A DNA stretch of 64,000 bases from positions 992,001 through 1,056,000 of the forward strand of contig NZ_WIPK01000001.1 of assembly GCF_012922555.1 (NCBI RefSeq), written 5' to 3'. How positions within the stretch are numbered: position 1 is the first letter of the stretch; each line of letters opens with the position of its first letter. Source of the DNA: Paraclostridium dentum. Its GTDB lineage: Bacteria > Bacillota > Clostridia > Peptostreptococcales > Peptostreptococcaceae. The notes beneath the pieces are model-generated. The model did not search any database. It saw only the letters and a list, made by a program, of their open reading frames with translations, and was not told where the DNA came from. The translations under genes were made by a program, and so were the position numbers. Below, piece by piece: positions 1 to 8,319 of this stretch.

Positions 1-416
1 TCTACTGTCCCATCTAAAACTACAGCAACCTCTTCTCCTATATGATCCATTAATTCCTCTGAAGTTTGTGTACTTGGAGTTAGATCCATAGACATAAGCT
101 GTATATCTCCATTAGAACTAGGAGACAGCATCTCATACATTAAGTTATTATTTTCGGGAAATGTAAGTTTTACCCTTTTATCCTTCCTTACTACTAATTG
201 CTCGCTATTTTTATTTTCTTTAAAAAAGTTAAATAGAGGAACTTCTAATGCCTTTGCTATCATTTTTAAAGTATTTATAGATGGATTTGACAATCCTCTT
301 TCTATCTGACTAAGCATTGAAGGTGTTACTCCTGCAATCTGTGCAACCTCTTTTATAGTCATTTGCTTTTGATTCCTATATTCTATTATTTTTTCGCCTA
401 TTTTAACATCACTCAT
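1..416 (-). CDS. XRE-family regulator with cupin domain (3' end outside window)
   Basis: The first 138 codons are visible, starting at the ATG at 416 behind a GGAG site. Residues about 5-60 form an XRE helix-turn-helix (the stretch SMLSQIERGLSNPSINTL is typical of the recognition helix). From about residue 75 a cupin_2 sensor domain begins, with its first motif HIGEEVAVVLDGTV at the cut edge. The family is usually about 180 residues, so some 40 are missing. It is transcribed away from the PLP enzyme at 616, and a large dyad lies in the gap between them. Proteins of this layout commonly control a neighbouring amino-acid or polyamine gene, so the divergent gene is the likely target (inference). 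Confidence 0.85.
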   Translation of the reverse strand, partial: MSDVKIGEKIIEYRNQKQMTIKEVAQIAGVTPSMLSQIERGLSNPSINTLKMIAKALEVPLFNFFKENKNSEQLVVRKDKRVKLTFPENNNLMYEMLSPSSNGDIQLMSMDLTPSTQTSEELMDHIGEEVAVVLDGTV

Positions 417-513
417 ATATATTCTCCGTTTATTTATTATTTTAACTTTAGATTATATTAATTGAGTTTAAATTTCAAGATATATATTTCTTTTTGTTTT
501 TTTAAAATTTTGT

Positions 514-542
514 TTGACTTTATTATTATCCTTTGATATAAA
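514..542 (+). promoter_or_regulatory. Sigma-A-type promoter for the PLP enzyme gene
   Basis: TTGACT at 514-519 and TATAAA at 537-542 are separated by 17 bp. They lie upstream of the gene starting at 616. The dyad at 540-590 begins at the -10 element, so it would cover the transcription start. Confidence 0.6.
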
Positions 543-590
543 TTAAATATAAGTTAATTTTATTCAAATAAATTAAACTATATTTAATTT
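540..590. promoter_or_regulatory. 21-bp near-perfect inverted repeat, probable operator
   Basis: The arms at 540-560 and 570-590 match in 19 of 21 positions when one is reverse-complemented, with a 9-nt spacer. It sits between the XRE/cupin gene and the divergent PLP enzyme gene and overlaps the predicted +1 of the latter. Repression by the adjacent regulator would fit. The region is very A+T-rich, which weakens the argument. Confidence 0.45.
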
Positions 591-615
591 ATATTAATTA
601 AAGGAGATTTTAAAC

Positions 616-1728
616 ATGAAAATAAATGAATTATCTACACCAAACTTTATATTAGATTTAGATGCATTAGAAAATAATTTAAAAATAGTTCAAGACCTTT
701 GTAATAAAAATAATAAAGAACTTTGGCCTATGACAAAAACTCACAAATCAACTAAGTTAGCTCAAATGCAAATAGATTTTGGTGCTAAAGGACTTTTAGT
801 TGGTACAATTGATGAAGCAGAAGCTTTTGTAGAGTCAGGAATTAAAGCAATAACATTTCCTTATCCAATAGCAAACGTTTCTAACATTAAAAGAGCTATA
901 GAACTATCTAAAAAAGCAAGAATAATACTTAGCTTTGATAATGTTGAGTCTGCTAAGTTATGGAATGATGAATTAGTCAAAGAAGATATGAATATGGAAT
1001 ATTTCATATTAATAAATTCCGGACTTAATAGATTAGGTGTTACTCCTGAGAATTCACCTAATTTAGCTAAAGAATTATCTCAATTTAAAAACTTAAAATT
1101 GATAGGAATAAGTACACATCCTGGTCATGTTTATGCCGTAGCTTCTCCTGAAGAAGTATCACCTATATCTAAGCAAGAAGTTGAACGTATGAGTACAGCT
1201 AAGCAGCTTTTACAATCTAATGGCTTTGAAATAGATTTAGTTGCATCAGGAAGCACGCCTACATTCTTTGATGTAGTAAGTGATCCTAGTCTTGATGTTT
1301 TAAGACCTGGTAACTACCCATTCTATGATAATATACAATTATCATTAGATATATGTAAAGAAGATGATTGTTCTTTAACAGCTCTTGGAACTATAATATC
1401 TAGACCAAGTGAAGATTTATTTATAGTTGATGTAGGAAGTAAGTGTTTAGGCCTTGATAAGGGAGCTCACGGAAGTGCCTTAATAACAGGATTTGGAAAG
1501 GTTAAAGGACATGATGAACTTAATATAATAGGTCTTTCAGAAGAAGTTGGAAAAATCCAAATAATAGGAGACACTACATTAAAGGTTGGAGATAAAATTC
1601 AAATAATACCTAACCATTCTTGCTCTTGTGCTAATATGACTAGCTATCTTGTTGGTTATAGAGGTGAAGACGTAGTAGATATAATAGATATTGATGTAAG
1701 AGGAAATTCTAAAAAGCCTATATTATAA
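616..1728 (+). CDS. D-threonine aldolase / D-serine dehydratase-like PLP enzyme
   Basis: This is a fold-type III (alanine racemase-like) PLP enzyme of 370 residues, the usual length. The lysine expected to hold PLP is K41 in the motif TKTHKS. The C-terminal NHSCSCAN motif (H334 and C336) matches the His/Cys metal ligands of D-serine dehydratase and D-threonine aldolase. Such enzymes cleave D-threonine to glycine and acetaldehyde or dehydrate D-serine; the sequence does not separate the two. The start follows an AAAGGAG site. It has its own promoter and a terminator at 1752. The DAO-type flavoprotein gene that follows on the other strand also suggests amino-acid chemistry. Confidence 0.85.
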   Translation: MKINELSTPNFILDLDALENNLKIVQDLCNKNNKELWPMTKTHKSTKLAQMQIDFGAKGLLVGTIDEAEAFVESGIKAITFPYPIANVSNIKRAIELSKKARIILSFDNVESAKLWNDELVKEDMNMEYFILINSGLNRLGVTPENSPNLAKELSQFKNLKLIGISTHPGHVYAVASPEEVSPISKQEVERMSTAKQLLQSNGFEIDLVASGSTPTFFDVVSDPSLDVLRPGNYPFYDNIQLSLDICKEDDCSLTALGTIISRPSEDLFIVDVGSKCLGLDKGAHGSALITGFGKVKGHDELNIIGLSEEVGKIQIIGDTTLKVGDKIQIIPNHSCSCANMTSYLVGYRGEDVVDIIDIDVRGNSKKPIL

Positions 1729-1751
1729 TATAAATTATAGCTGAAATCAAA

Positions 1752-1789
1752 ATATGACAGATAGTATATACTATCTGCCATATTTTTTC
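1752..1789 (+). terminator. Intrinsic terminator
   Basis: A hairpin with arms at 1752-1764 and 1771-1783 is followed by a T-run. It lies between two converging genes and probably serves both, mainly the + strand. Confidence 0.75.
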
Positions 1790-1798
1790 TTTTTATAT

Positions 1799-3010
1799 CT
1801 AGTTGTCAAATCTGCTTATTTCAAATAATCTCATATCTTCATCAACTTCATTTTTGTACAACTTACTAAGCATAATACCACCAAGAATAGCAAATAATAT
1901 CCCATTTGCTCCATACCCTAAACAGTACCACAAGTTTTTATGTTTATGATCTGGCCCTATAAATCCCAAATTATCTTTAGTTGTAGCAAAACATCCACAA
2001 TACTTATACTCAATTTCAATATTTTTTACATCTTTAAACATGGACTTAAGTCTTTGCTCTAGTATTTCATATTTTTCTTGTGCTAATTTATTGTCATCAA
2101 TATATTTAAATTCTACATCTTCGCCACCTATAATCATTCTGTTATCTACAGTAGTTCTTAAATAATTATATGGATCACAATTATCCCTTATCAAAATATT
2201 ATCTTTCCATCCATGTATACTTTCAATTGGTTTGGTAGCTATATTGAATGTAGTGTATTTAGTTGCAAAATTTCTGTTAGTAAATAAAGTAGTGTTGTAT
2301 CCTGTAGCAACAATTACTTTATTCGCCTTAATTTTATATCCATAACAAGTTTCTATTTCTACTCCATCATTTATATAATTTATAGTTTTTGCCTCTGTAT
2401 TTTCATATACATTTAGACCATTTCTTTGACTTACTTCAATTAATTGATTTGTAAATTTATATGGATCGATTTCAGCCCCTCCATTTTTTGATATTATTCC
2501 AGCTTTAAGATCAAAACTATATGGATTGTTGCTTTTATCTATATACTCTACAGTAAGTCCATGGTCTTTTCTTTGTTTAAACTCGCTTTCTATAGCTTTT
2601 ATTTCACTTTGCTTAGATGTATATAATAGAGTATCTCTTTTTATATAATCACAAAAATTTCCATGCTCATTTATAAAATTTTCTATTTCATCTAATGCTT
2701 TTAATCCTAACTTATACGCTTTTATTGCATCCTTTAAACATATAGCTTCTGTAAGTTCAGATAAATTATCATCAAGCTCATATTGTAGTAAAGATGTTGT
2801 AACACTTGTACTTAAATGCCCAATTCTTCCTTTTTCAATTAATGTAGTATTTATATTATTTTTAGTTAAATAATATGCACATATGGCTCCAGTTACTCCA
2901 CCCCCAACTACTAGTACATCTGTTTCTATATTTTTTGTTAAATATTTATATTGTGTATCTGTATTATTTATATTTGTAAAAATCGGATTACCTTTTACAT
3001 ATTCTTGCAT
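1799..3010 (-). CDS. FAD-dependent oxidoreductase, DAO (D-amino-acid/glycine oxidase) family
   Basis: The protein has 403 residues. An N-terminal Rossmann fold binds FAD through VVGGGVTGA (G36, G38, G41) followed by an acidic residue at the end of strand 2 (LIEKG). The C-terminal end has the DAO-type WYCLGYGANGI motif that contacts the flavin. Family members oxidise amines or amino acids such as glycine, sarcosine or D-amino acids; the substrate cannot be read here. The start has an AGGAG site. It follows the flavin reductase gene at 3118-4230 on the same strand with a 107-bp gap, so they may be co-transcribed. Confidence 0.8.
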   Translation of the reverse strand: MQEYVKGNPIFTNINNTDTQYKYLTKNIETDVLVVGGGVTGAICAYYLTKNNINTTLIEKGRIGHLSTSVTTSLLQYELDDNLSELTEAICLKDAIKAYKLGLKALDEIENFINEHGNFCDYIKRDTLLYTSKQSEIKAIESEFKQRKDHGLTVEYIDKSNNPYSFDLKAGIISKNGGAEIDPYKFTNQLIEVSQRNGLNVYENTEAKTINYINDGVEIETCYGYKIKANKVIVATGYNTTLFTNRNFATKYTTFNIATKPIESIHGWKDNILIRDNCDPYNYLRTTVDNRMIIGGEDVEFKYIDDNKLAQEKYEILEQRLKSMFKDVKNIEIEYKYCGCFATTKDNLGFIGPDHKHKNLWYCLGYGANGILFAILGGIMLSKLYKNEVDEDMRLFEISRFDN

Positions 3011-3117
3011 AATTTCACTCCTACTTTTTAATTATTATTTTAGTTTATCCTTAATCATTTTTTAAATTCCTAAAATAAATCTAAAGTAGGATAATCATTT
3101 CTTTTTGTTAAGCGAAA

Positions 3118-4230
3118 TTAAAGACCTCTTATATTTAAGATGCATCTCTTACCAGGAGTATTGTAACATTGATTACAAGATACGCATTTAGTTCTTTTTC
3201 TTTCTCCACTTTCCCATTTACTTATTAAATCAGGCTCTGCGGTTAATGGTCTAGATAGTGAAAAATATTGTGCATAATCTTTATTTAATATATCTTCCAT
3301 TATATCTAAATTTCTATTTCCACCTATAATTATCACTGGTATGTTTACTAACTCAGATAGTTTTTTAGCATAATCTTTAAAGTAAGATTCTCTATCCTTT
3401 GAAACAACAATTTTTGTTCTTGCTGCACCTGAATTATTTTCTGTTACTTCTTTTATAGACTCATTCCCACCTGTTACTTCTATAGCATCAATACCTAAAT
3501 CAGCTAATTTTTTTGCTACATACAAGCTATCCTCTTGTGTTAATCCACCTTCACTTACATAATCAGCTGAATTTAACTTTATTAATATAGGGAAATTTTC
3601 ACCTACTGCAGCTCTCATAGCCTTATATATTTCAAAGACTATTCTTCCTCTATTTTCTATACTCCCTCCATACTCATCTGCTCTCTTATTATAGTATGGA
3701 GATAAAAATTGGCTTAGTAAATACCCGTGACCGCAATGAATTTCAACTCCATCAAACCCTGATTCTTTTACCCTTTTAGCTGCATTTGCATATGAATTTA
3801 TTAAATAATTTATTTCTTCTTTAGATATTTCTTTTGCCCATGTTCCAGTATTTTCATTTTTAATAGTTGAAGGTCCCCAAATAGTTCTTTCTCCAACATT
3901 AAAATTAGTCATAAATCCACCATAAACTATTTGCATTATTATATTTGATCCTAGATTATGAATTTTTTCCGTAAAATCTTTATACTCTGGTATAAATGAA
4001 TCATCATATATACCCATCATTCCTGGATTTGGTTGTTCATCCTTAGTAACAAATGCATATCCAGTTATTATAGTTCCTACACCGCCTTTTGCCAATTCTT
4101 CATATATAGATATTAATTCAGGAGTTAAGTGACCCTTCTCATCTGCTAAGTCTTCCCATAAAGCTCCCCTTAAAAATCTATTTTTCATTTCCATATTTAA
4201 TATTTTAGTTTTATCAAAAAGTGTCTTCAT
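3118..4230 (-). CDS. NADH:flavin oxidoreductase, Old Yellow Enzyme family
   Basis: A TIM-barrel FMN enzyme of 370 residues. The family signature is complete: GVEIHCGHGYLLSQFLSP (H165 and H168, substrate anion-binding) followed by DEYGGSIENR. It lacks the extra flavodoxin/NAD domain of 2,4-dienoyl-CoA and 2-enoate reductases. It does keep a C-terminal cysteine group (C349, C352, C355, C363) that resembles, with altered spacing, the [4Fe-4S] site of those larger enzymes. A reduction of an activated C=C bond is likely; the substrate is unknown. The start has a GGAGGAAG site. Confidence 0.8.
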   Translation of the reverse strand: MKTLFDKTKILNMEMKNRFLRGALWEDLADEKGHLTPELISIYEELAKGGVGTIITGYAFVTKDEQPNPGMMGIYDDSFIPEYKDFTEKIHNLGSNIIMQIVYGGFMTNFNVGERTIWGPSTIKNENTGTWAKEISKEEINYLINSYANAAKRVKESGFDGVEIHCGHGYLLSQFLSPYYNKRADEYGGSIENRGRIVFEIYKAMRAAVGENFPILIKLNSADYVSEGGLTQEDSLYVAKKLADLGIDAIEVTGGNESIKEVTENNSGAARTKIVVSKDRESYFKDYAKKLSELVNIPVIIIGGNRNLDIMEDILNKDYAQYFSLSRPLTAEPDLISKWESGERKRTKCVSCNQCYNTPGKRCILNIRGL

Positions 4231-4349
4231 TTCTTCCTCCTAAAATTTTATTTGTTTTGATTTAATATGTAAATCATTATAGGCCGTTTACTTCTTTAAT
4301 AAAAGTACGCACTTTTTCGTAAGCGTTAAAGTTTATATATCCTAAATAA

Positions 4350-4387
4350 AAAAAGTACATCTATAATTTATAGATGTACTTTTTTTA
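4350..4387 (-). terminator. Intrinsic terminator after the S-component gene
   Basis: A hairpin with a 12-bp stem (4354-4365 with 4369-4380) is flanked by A and T runs. It ends the methyltransferase/S-component operon on the minus strand. Confidence 0.8.
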
Positions 4388-4392
4388 TTTGG

Positions 4393-4911
4393 TTAAGCTA
4401 AAGCCTTTGAAATTTCAAGATTTTTAATCATAAATTTAACTATAATCGGTATAAAGATTATTTGTATTAACATACCTGGTATAGCTTGTGCTATATTGCC
4501 AAATACAAATAACATAGGATTTACTTGTGGAGCTATAGTTAATGAAACTAAATACGCTCCTAGTACCGCAAATAATCTACCACCTATCATAGCGCCTACC
4601 AACGATATATATATTTTTTTAGTTTTATTAAATAAAAAACCAGTTATAATTCCATATGCAAAAAGTTCGAATGCCATTATAGGCATAACTGGTATTATAG
4701 GCGGCATACCCGTCATGATACCACTTAATATAGGTGTAACTATTCCAACTATTCCTCCACAAACTGGACCTAATAAAAAACCTGCAATTAATACTGGTAT
4801 ATGCATGGGTAAAAATATTTGACCACCTAAACTAATCGTATGAAACACCATCGGTAAAATTATTCCAAATGCAATAAACAGCCCTGATAAAACTATCTTT
4901 TTACTTTTCAT
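4393..4911 (-). CDS. ECF transporter S component (substrate-binding membrane protein)
   Basis: A hydrophobic protein of 172 residues with about five to six membrane segments. Glycine-rich turns (PMHIPVLIAGFLLGP) near the N-terminus are characteristic of S components of energy-coupling factor vitamin importers. The likely start is the ATG at 4911, behind AGGGGGAT; an ATG 18 bp further upstream overlaps the preceding gene and has no ribosome site. No EcfA or EcfT gene is nearby, as is usual for group II systems that share one energising module. It is the second gene of an operon with a methyltransferase, 11 bp downstream. The substrate is not predictable from sequence alone. Confidence 0.75.
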   Translation of the reverse strand: MKSKKIVLSGLFIAFGIILPMVFHTISLGGQIFLPMHIPVLIAGFLLGPVCGGIVGIVTPILSGIMTGMPPIIPVMPIMAFELFAYGIITGFLFNKTKKIYISLVGAMIGGRLFAVLGAYLVSLTIAPQVNPMLFVFGNIAQAIPGMLIQIIFIPIIVKFMIKNLEISKALA

Positions 4912-4922
4912 TTTAAATCCCC

Positions 4923-5513
4923 CTAACATCTTTTTATAACTAAGTAATAAATCTCATTATCTTCAAAAGCATCTACTACTTTAAGTCCCACTTTTTCAAA
5001 TAAACACCTTTGCTCAATAACTGGTATCAATCTATCTTCACTAACACACTCATTCTTTTCCTTATGCATATTATTTAAAAAAGCTCTACTGTTTGAATGT
5101 GCTATTATAAGTTGTCCACTTTTTCCTAAATTTTTTTCAACTAGTTTTTTAATAGTATTTGTTTTATCTTTTAAATGCGGAAACATAGAGTATAAAACAA
5201 TGCTATCATAGGTTTCATTTATTACATCGTTCTCTACATCTACTAATTCAAAAGATACCTTTTCAATATTTCTAAATTTTTCTCTAGCTACGTTAAGCAT
5301 TTCACTTGAAATATCTACACCCTTTATATATCCATTTGGGTTTAATGATTTTAAAAAAGGTATTAATACCCCTGTCCCTGTTCCTATATCCAATACTTTA
5401 CTATTATCAGTTATGTTTAATTTTGATAATAGTGTATTGATTTTTTCCTCATCCACTTCAATTATACTATCCCATTCTTTAGCTATTTGGTTAAAAAACT
5501 CTACTTGGTTCAT
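4923..5513 (-). CDS. Class I SAM-dependent methyltransferase
   Basis: The protein has 196 residues from the ATG at 5513, which has a strong AAAGGGGGAT site; an in-frame ATG at 5546 lies inside the terminator hairpin upstream and was rejected. The SAM-binding motif I is VLDIGTGTGVLIP near residue 45, followed by an acidic residue in KGVDIS. The target is unknown. It is first in an operon with an ECF S component, behind a promoter (5596-5625) and an early terminator (5541-5569). A role in modifying or recovering the vitamin-like substrate of the transporter is possible (inference). Confidence 0.8.
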   Translation of the reverse strand: MNQVEFFNQIAKEWDSIIEVDEEKINTLLSKLNITDNSKVLDIGTGTGVLIPFLKSLNPNGYIKGVDISSEMLNVAREKFRNIEKVSFELVDVENDVINETYDSIVLYSMFPHLKDKTNTIKKLVEKNLGKSGQLIIAHSNSRAFLNNMHKEKNECVSEDRLIPVIEQRCLFEKVGLKVVDAFEDNEIYYLVIKRC

Positions 5514-5540
5514 TTTATCCCCCTTTTTAAATACAAAAAA

Positions 5541-5569
5541 AGCCATGAAAGCTAAAAGCCTTCATGACT
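5541..5569 (-). terminator. Terminator hairpin in the leader of the methyltransferase operon (possible attenuator)
   Basis: On the minus strand a 12-bp stem with two G-U pairs is followed by seven T residues. It lies between the promoter at 5596-5625 and the methyltransferase start at 5513. It could end the upstream gene at 5659, but its position downstream of a good promoter makes conditional termination possible. Confidence 0.55.
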
Positions 5570-5595
5570 TCATTTTCAAATGTTTATTTACTATA

Positions 5596-5625
5596 AGTAT
5601 AGTGATTTTAATTTATGCTTGTCAA
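5596..5625 (-). promoter_or_regulatory. Promoter of the methyltransferase/S-component operon
   Basis: On the minus strand TTGACA (5620-5625) and TATACT (5596-5601) are 18 bp apart. Transcription would start near 5589, giving a leader of about 76 nt. Confidence 0.65.
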
Positions 5626-5658
5626 TTTAAAAATAATTTTTTGTTTTTAATAGTTTAT

Positions 5659-6402
5659 TTATACGAAATCAATGCATATATTATTTTCTAAAATTAAAGT
5701 ATATATTTCTTTTATCGACTCTTCTTTTTCTCGCTCTAACTCATATGCATTGTACTCTTTTTTTAAAATTTGCATTCCCTCAGAACTTTGTGTTAATTTA
5801 TTTAGATCTTCACTTTTATTGTAAATATCAATTATTTTTGCTACAGTTTCCATGTATCTATCTTCTATAAATATAATTTTTTTTGCTTTAGGTTTTTTAC
5901 TTTTAAACTTTCTAAGTCTTTCTATTGATATATATTTTGATAGTTTTCTAATATTCTTTAAGTATCCTTCTCTTGAAAATGGAGGATTTACATTATTATT
6001 TTTATACCAATTGTAAGTTTTTTCAATTCCTTCTATTTCATATAAATTTTTAATTAAGTCAACCTCATTTTTGTTAACGGACTTAAATATATATCCATCA
6101 ACCCCTTCTCCAAAGTTCTTTAAAATATGATATTTCCCGTTTTTATATTGTGCTAATATCCATTCATTTTCTATATACTCACCTGTATTGCATAATTGAC
6201 AATGTATCTTTCCATGAGATTCAAAATTCCAATGATCTGATATCCTAAGACTATTTTCTGCTTTATGCTCCCATGATATATCATCAGTATCATAGTACGT
6301 CTGACTATATGGACTTTTGTGTACATATTTAAATTTTTTTATTTCTTCGTTGACTTCTACTGGTTTAAGTTTTGATTTTATTGGAACTAATATTTTTTTC
6401 AT
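5659..6402 (-). CDS. Hypothetical protein, 247 residues
   Basis: I do not recognise this family. The protein is soluble, basic in the middle (a Lys-rich stretch near residues 170-185) and acidic at the C-terminus. The N-terminal half has several aromatic residues and a possible metal site, HGKIHCQLC (two His and two Cys near residues 63-71). The start has an AAAGGAAG site. It is a single gene between the peptidase and the methyltransferase operon and shows no sign of decay. Confidence 0.6.
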   Translation of the reverse strand: MKKILVPIKSKLKPVEVNEEIKKFKYVHKSPYSQTYYDTDDISWEHKAENSLRISDHWNFESHGKIHCQLCNTGEYIENEWILAQYKNGKYHILKNFGEGVDGYIFKSVNKNEVDLIKNLYEIEGIEKTYNWYKNNNVNPPFSREGYLKNIRKLSKYISIERLRKFKSKKPKAKKIIFIEDRYMETVAKIIDIYNKSEDLNKLTQSSEGMQILKKEYNAYELEREKEESIKEIYTLILENNICIDFV

Positions 6403-6513
6403 ATATATCTTCCTTTAATATTATCTATACTTTTTTCAATTATAGTTCCCAAGATGTATTAAGTTATTTACAAAAATAAGTCTAATTTTTCTATATCTCA
6501 TAACAACATTAAT

Positions 6514-6552
6514 AAAAATAACAAGCATGGTAAAATTTTATACCATGCTTGT
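6514..6552 (-). terminator. Intrinsic terminator after the peptidase gene
   Basis: A 12-bp perfect stem (6521-6532 with 6541-6552), A-rich on its left side, so T-rich after the stem on the minus strand. Confidence 0.7.
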
Positions 6553-6563
6553 TTAATAAAAAA

Positions 6564-7643
6564 TTATTTATCCAATATCATTAATTCTTTAGGAAACTTA
6601 GTTAGTATTTGAGGTACCTCTTTTGTTACTAAAACAGTATCTTCAATCCTAATTCCTCCCCATCCTGGGAAATATACCCCAGGTTCCATAGTTACAACGC
6701 AGCCTTCTTTAAGAGTTTTTGTACCATAATTACCTAAGAAAGGTTCTTCATGTAATCCTCTGCCTATACCGTGTCCTAACCCTCTATAATAATATTGTTC
6801 ATACTCCTTAACAACTTCTCTAATTTTAGCATCTGGAACTGTTGCATGAACACCATCTTTCATATTCTCTATTCCTACAAGTTGAGCTTCTTTTATTAAC
6901 TCATATAATTCTATCTGCTTTTGATTTGCTTCCCCAACTATAAAAGTTCTTGTAGTATCAGATCTATATCCATTGTACATTGCCCCATAATCTATAAGCA
7001 GTAAATCTCCTCTTTCAATCTTTTTATCACTTGGTTTTCCATGAAGCAGAGATGTTTTTGCTCCTGATATTAATATCGTGTCAAATCCTAAATTATGCGC
7101 TCCATTCATTTTCATAAAATATTCTAATTTAGCTGCTAATTCTCTTTCTGTAACTCCAACCTTTATATGTGGAATTAATTCTTCTAATGCTTTATCTGCT
7201 ATTTCACAAGCTTTTTTTATATTATCTATTTCTTCTTGATTTTTAACATATCTTAATTCTTCTATAAGCCCATCTGAACACACTAAATTTATTTTACTTT
7301 TATCTAGCTGAGATTTAAAAGATTTATATTTTTCAAATGTTAAATTAGATCCTTCAAACCCTAATGTTTTTATATTATTTTTTAAGCATACATATTCAAC
7401 TGCTTTACCTATGTTTCTGTCAAATAAATGCCAATTAACTAATTCAAACCCTTTACAAAGACTTTCTGCCAACTCCATATATCTAGTATCAGTTATCAAA
7501 AAATTTCCTTTTTTAGATATAATTGAAAATGAGTCTTCATCATTATAATTTGATATGTAATTAACATTTTGATCATTAGTTAAATAAATTGCATCTAAAT
7601 CTTTTTCCTCTAGTAATTTAACTAATTTTTCTATCTTATTCAT
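6564..7643 (-). CDS. Xaa-Pro aminopeptidase / dipeptidase, M24B family
   Basis: The 359-residue protein has a creatinase-like N-terminal domain (1-125) and a pita-bread catalytic domain. All five metal ligands are visible: D218 and D229 (LIDYGAMYNGYRSDTTRTF), H291 (GLGHGIGRGLHEEP), E320 (TMEPG) and E334 (IRIEDT). It would remove or split residues next to proline in peptides in the cytoplasm. Whether it is an aminopeptidase P or a prolidase cannot be settled from sequence. It has its own promoter at 7677-7704 and terminator at 6514. Confidence 0.9.
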   Translation of the reverse strand: MNKIEKLVKLLEEKDLDAIYLTNDQNVNYISNYNDEDSFSIISKKGNFLITDTRYMELAESLCKGFELVNWHLFDRNIGKAVEYVCLKNNIKTLGFEGSNLTFEKYKSFKSQLDKSKINLVCSDGLIEELRYVKNQEEIDNIKKACEIADKALEELIPHIKVGVTERELAAKLEYFMKMNGAHNLGFDTILISGAKTSLLHGKPSDKKIERGDLLLIDYGAMYNGYRSDTTRTFIVGEANQKQIELYELIKEAQLVGIENMKDGVHATVPDAKIREVVKEYEQYYYRGLGHGIGRGLHEEPFLGNYGTKTLKEGCVVTMEPGVYFPGWGGIRIEDTVLVTKEVPQILTKFPKELMILDK

Positions 7644-7676
7644 ATCGCAGTCCCCCTTTTTTAGCTATACTTAAAT

Positions 7677-7704
7677 TGTATATTTTTTATGTGCTAATTG
7701 TCAA
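7677..7704 (-). promoter_or_regulatory. Promoter of the M24 peptidase gene
   Basis: On the minus strand TTGACA (7699-7704) and TATACA (7677-7682) are 16 bp apart, about 35 bp upstream of the start codon. Confidence 0.6.
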
Positions 7705-7830
7705 TCTTATCGTGTAACGTTTTCACAAGAATGAAATATATTTGATTTTAGATATTCAGCATGAATTTTTCATCAATATGACACATACTGAACATCTAAA
7801 TATCAATTTTAGACTTTATAAAATATTGTA

Positions 7831-8211
7831 TTATCTCTTATCACATAAAAAGTAATCTAATAAACATCCAATAACTATACCTAAACTATAGCTGATTAAG
7901 TCTTCAAATAAAAACCCATGTCCTAATACCAACCCTCCAAGAGTTGTAGCTCTTATATTGTTTATCCAGTCAGCTTGGTATAATTGACTTGTTTCTATAG
8001 AAAAAGAAAAAATTATAGCTAGTGTTAAAGTTTTTACTAATTTTAATTTTGGAATTAAAAATCTCAATCCAAAATATACCATCATAGCCCATAACATATC
8101 TCCTACAAAGGGAGCAATAACTTTAGGAAAGATATTCATGTATTTTCTTGATAACATGCCCATAATCATTATAAATATTGTGATTACTAGGTACCTTAAT
8201 CTTTTTTTCAT
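7831..8211 (-). CDS. DUF2809 family membrane protein
   Basis: A 126-residue protein with four predicted membrane helices. The motifs PFVGDMLWAMMVYFGLRFL and SFSIETSQLYQADW match the DUF2809 family of small integral membrane proteins, whose function is unknown. Its length is typical. It is a single gene; a weakly palindromic A+T-rich gap separates it from the peptidase gene. Confidence 0.75.
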   Translation of the reverse strand: MKKRLRYLVITIFIMIMGMLSRKYMNIFPKVIAPFVGDMLWAMMVYFGLRFLIPKLKLVKTLTLAIIFSFSIETSQLYQADWINNIRATTLGGLVLGHGFLFEDLISYSLGIVIGCLLDYFLCDKR

Positions 8212-8256
8212 TTTGCTTACTCCTGAATTAGATTTACCTAAATAGTATTTTATTAT

Positions 8257-8288
8257 AAAATAAGGTTAATATAAGTTTACCTTATTTT
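8257..8288 (-). terminator. Probable terminator after the GNAT gene
   Basis: A 10-bp stem (8257-8266 with 8279-8288). A further partial copy of the right arm follows at 8291-8300, so alternative pairing is possible. Confidence 0.45.
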
Positions 8289-8319
8289 AACCTTATTTTA
8301 AATTTTATTTTAGTAAACT

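Noticed and set aside
5514-5546. Methyltransferase start at 5546
   Set aside because: This ATG lies in the terminator hairpin and has no ribosome site. The ATG at 5513 has AAAGGGGGAT.
5527-5625. preQ1 or other known short riboswitch in the methyltransferase leader
   Set aside because: The leader of about 76 nt has none of the conserved core bases; only a terminator hairpin is clear.
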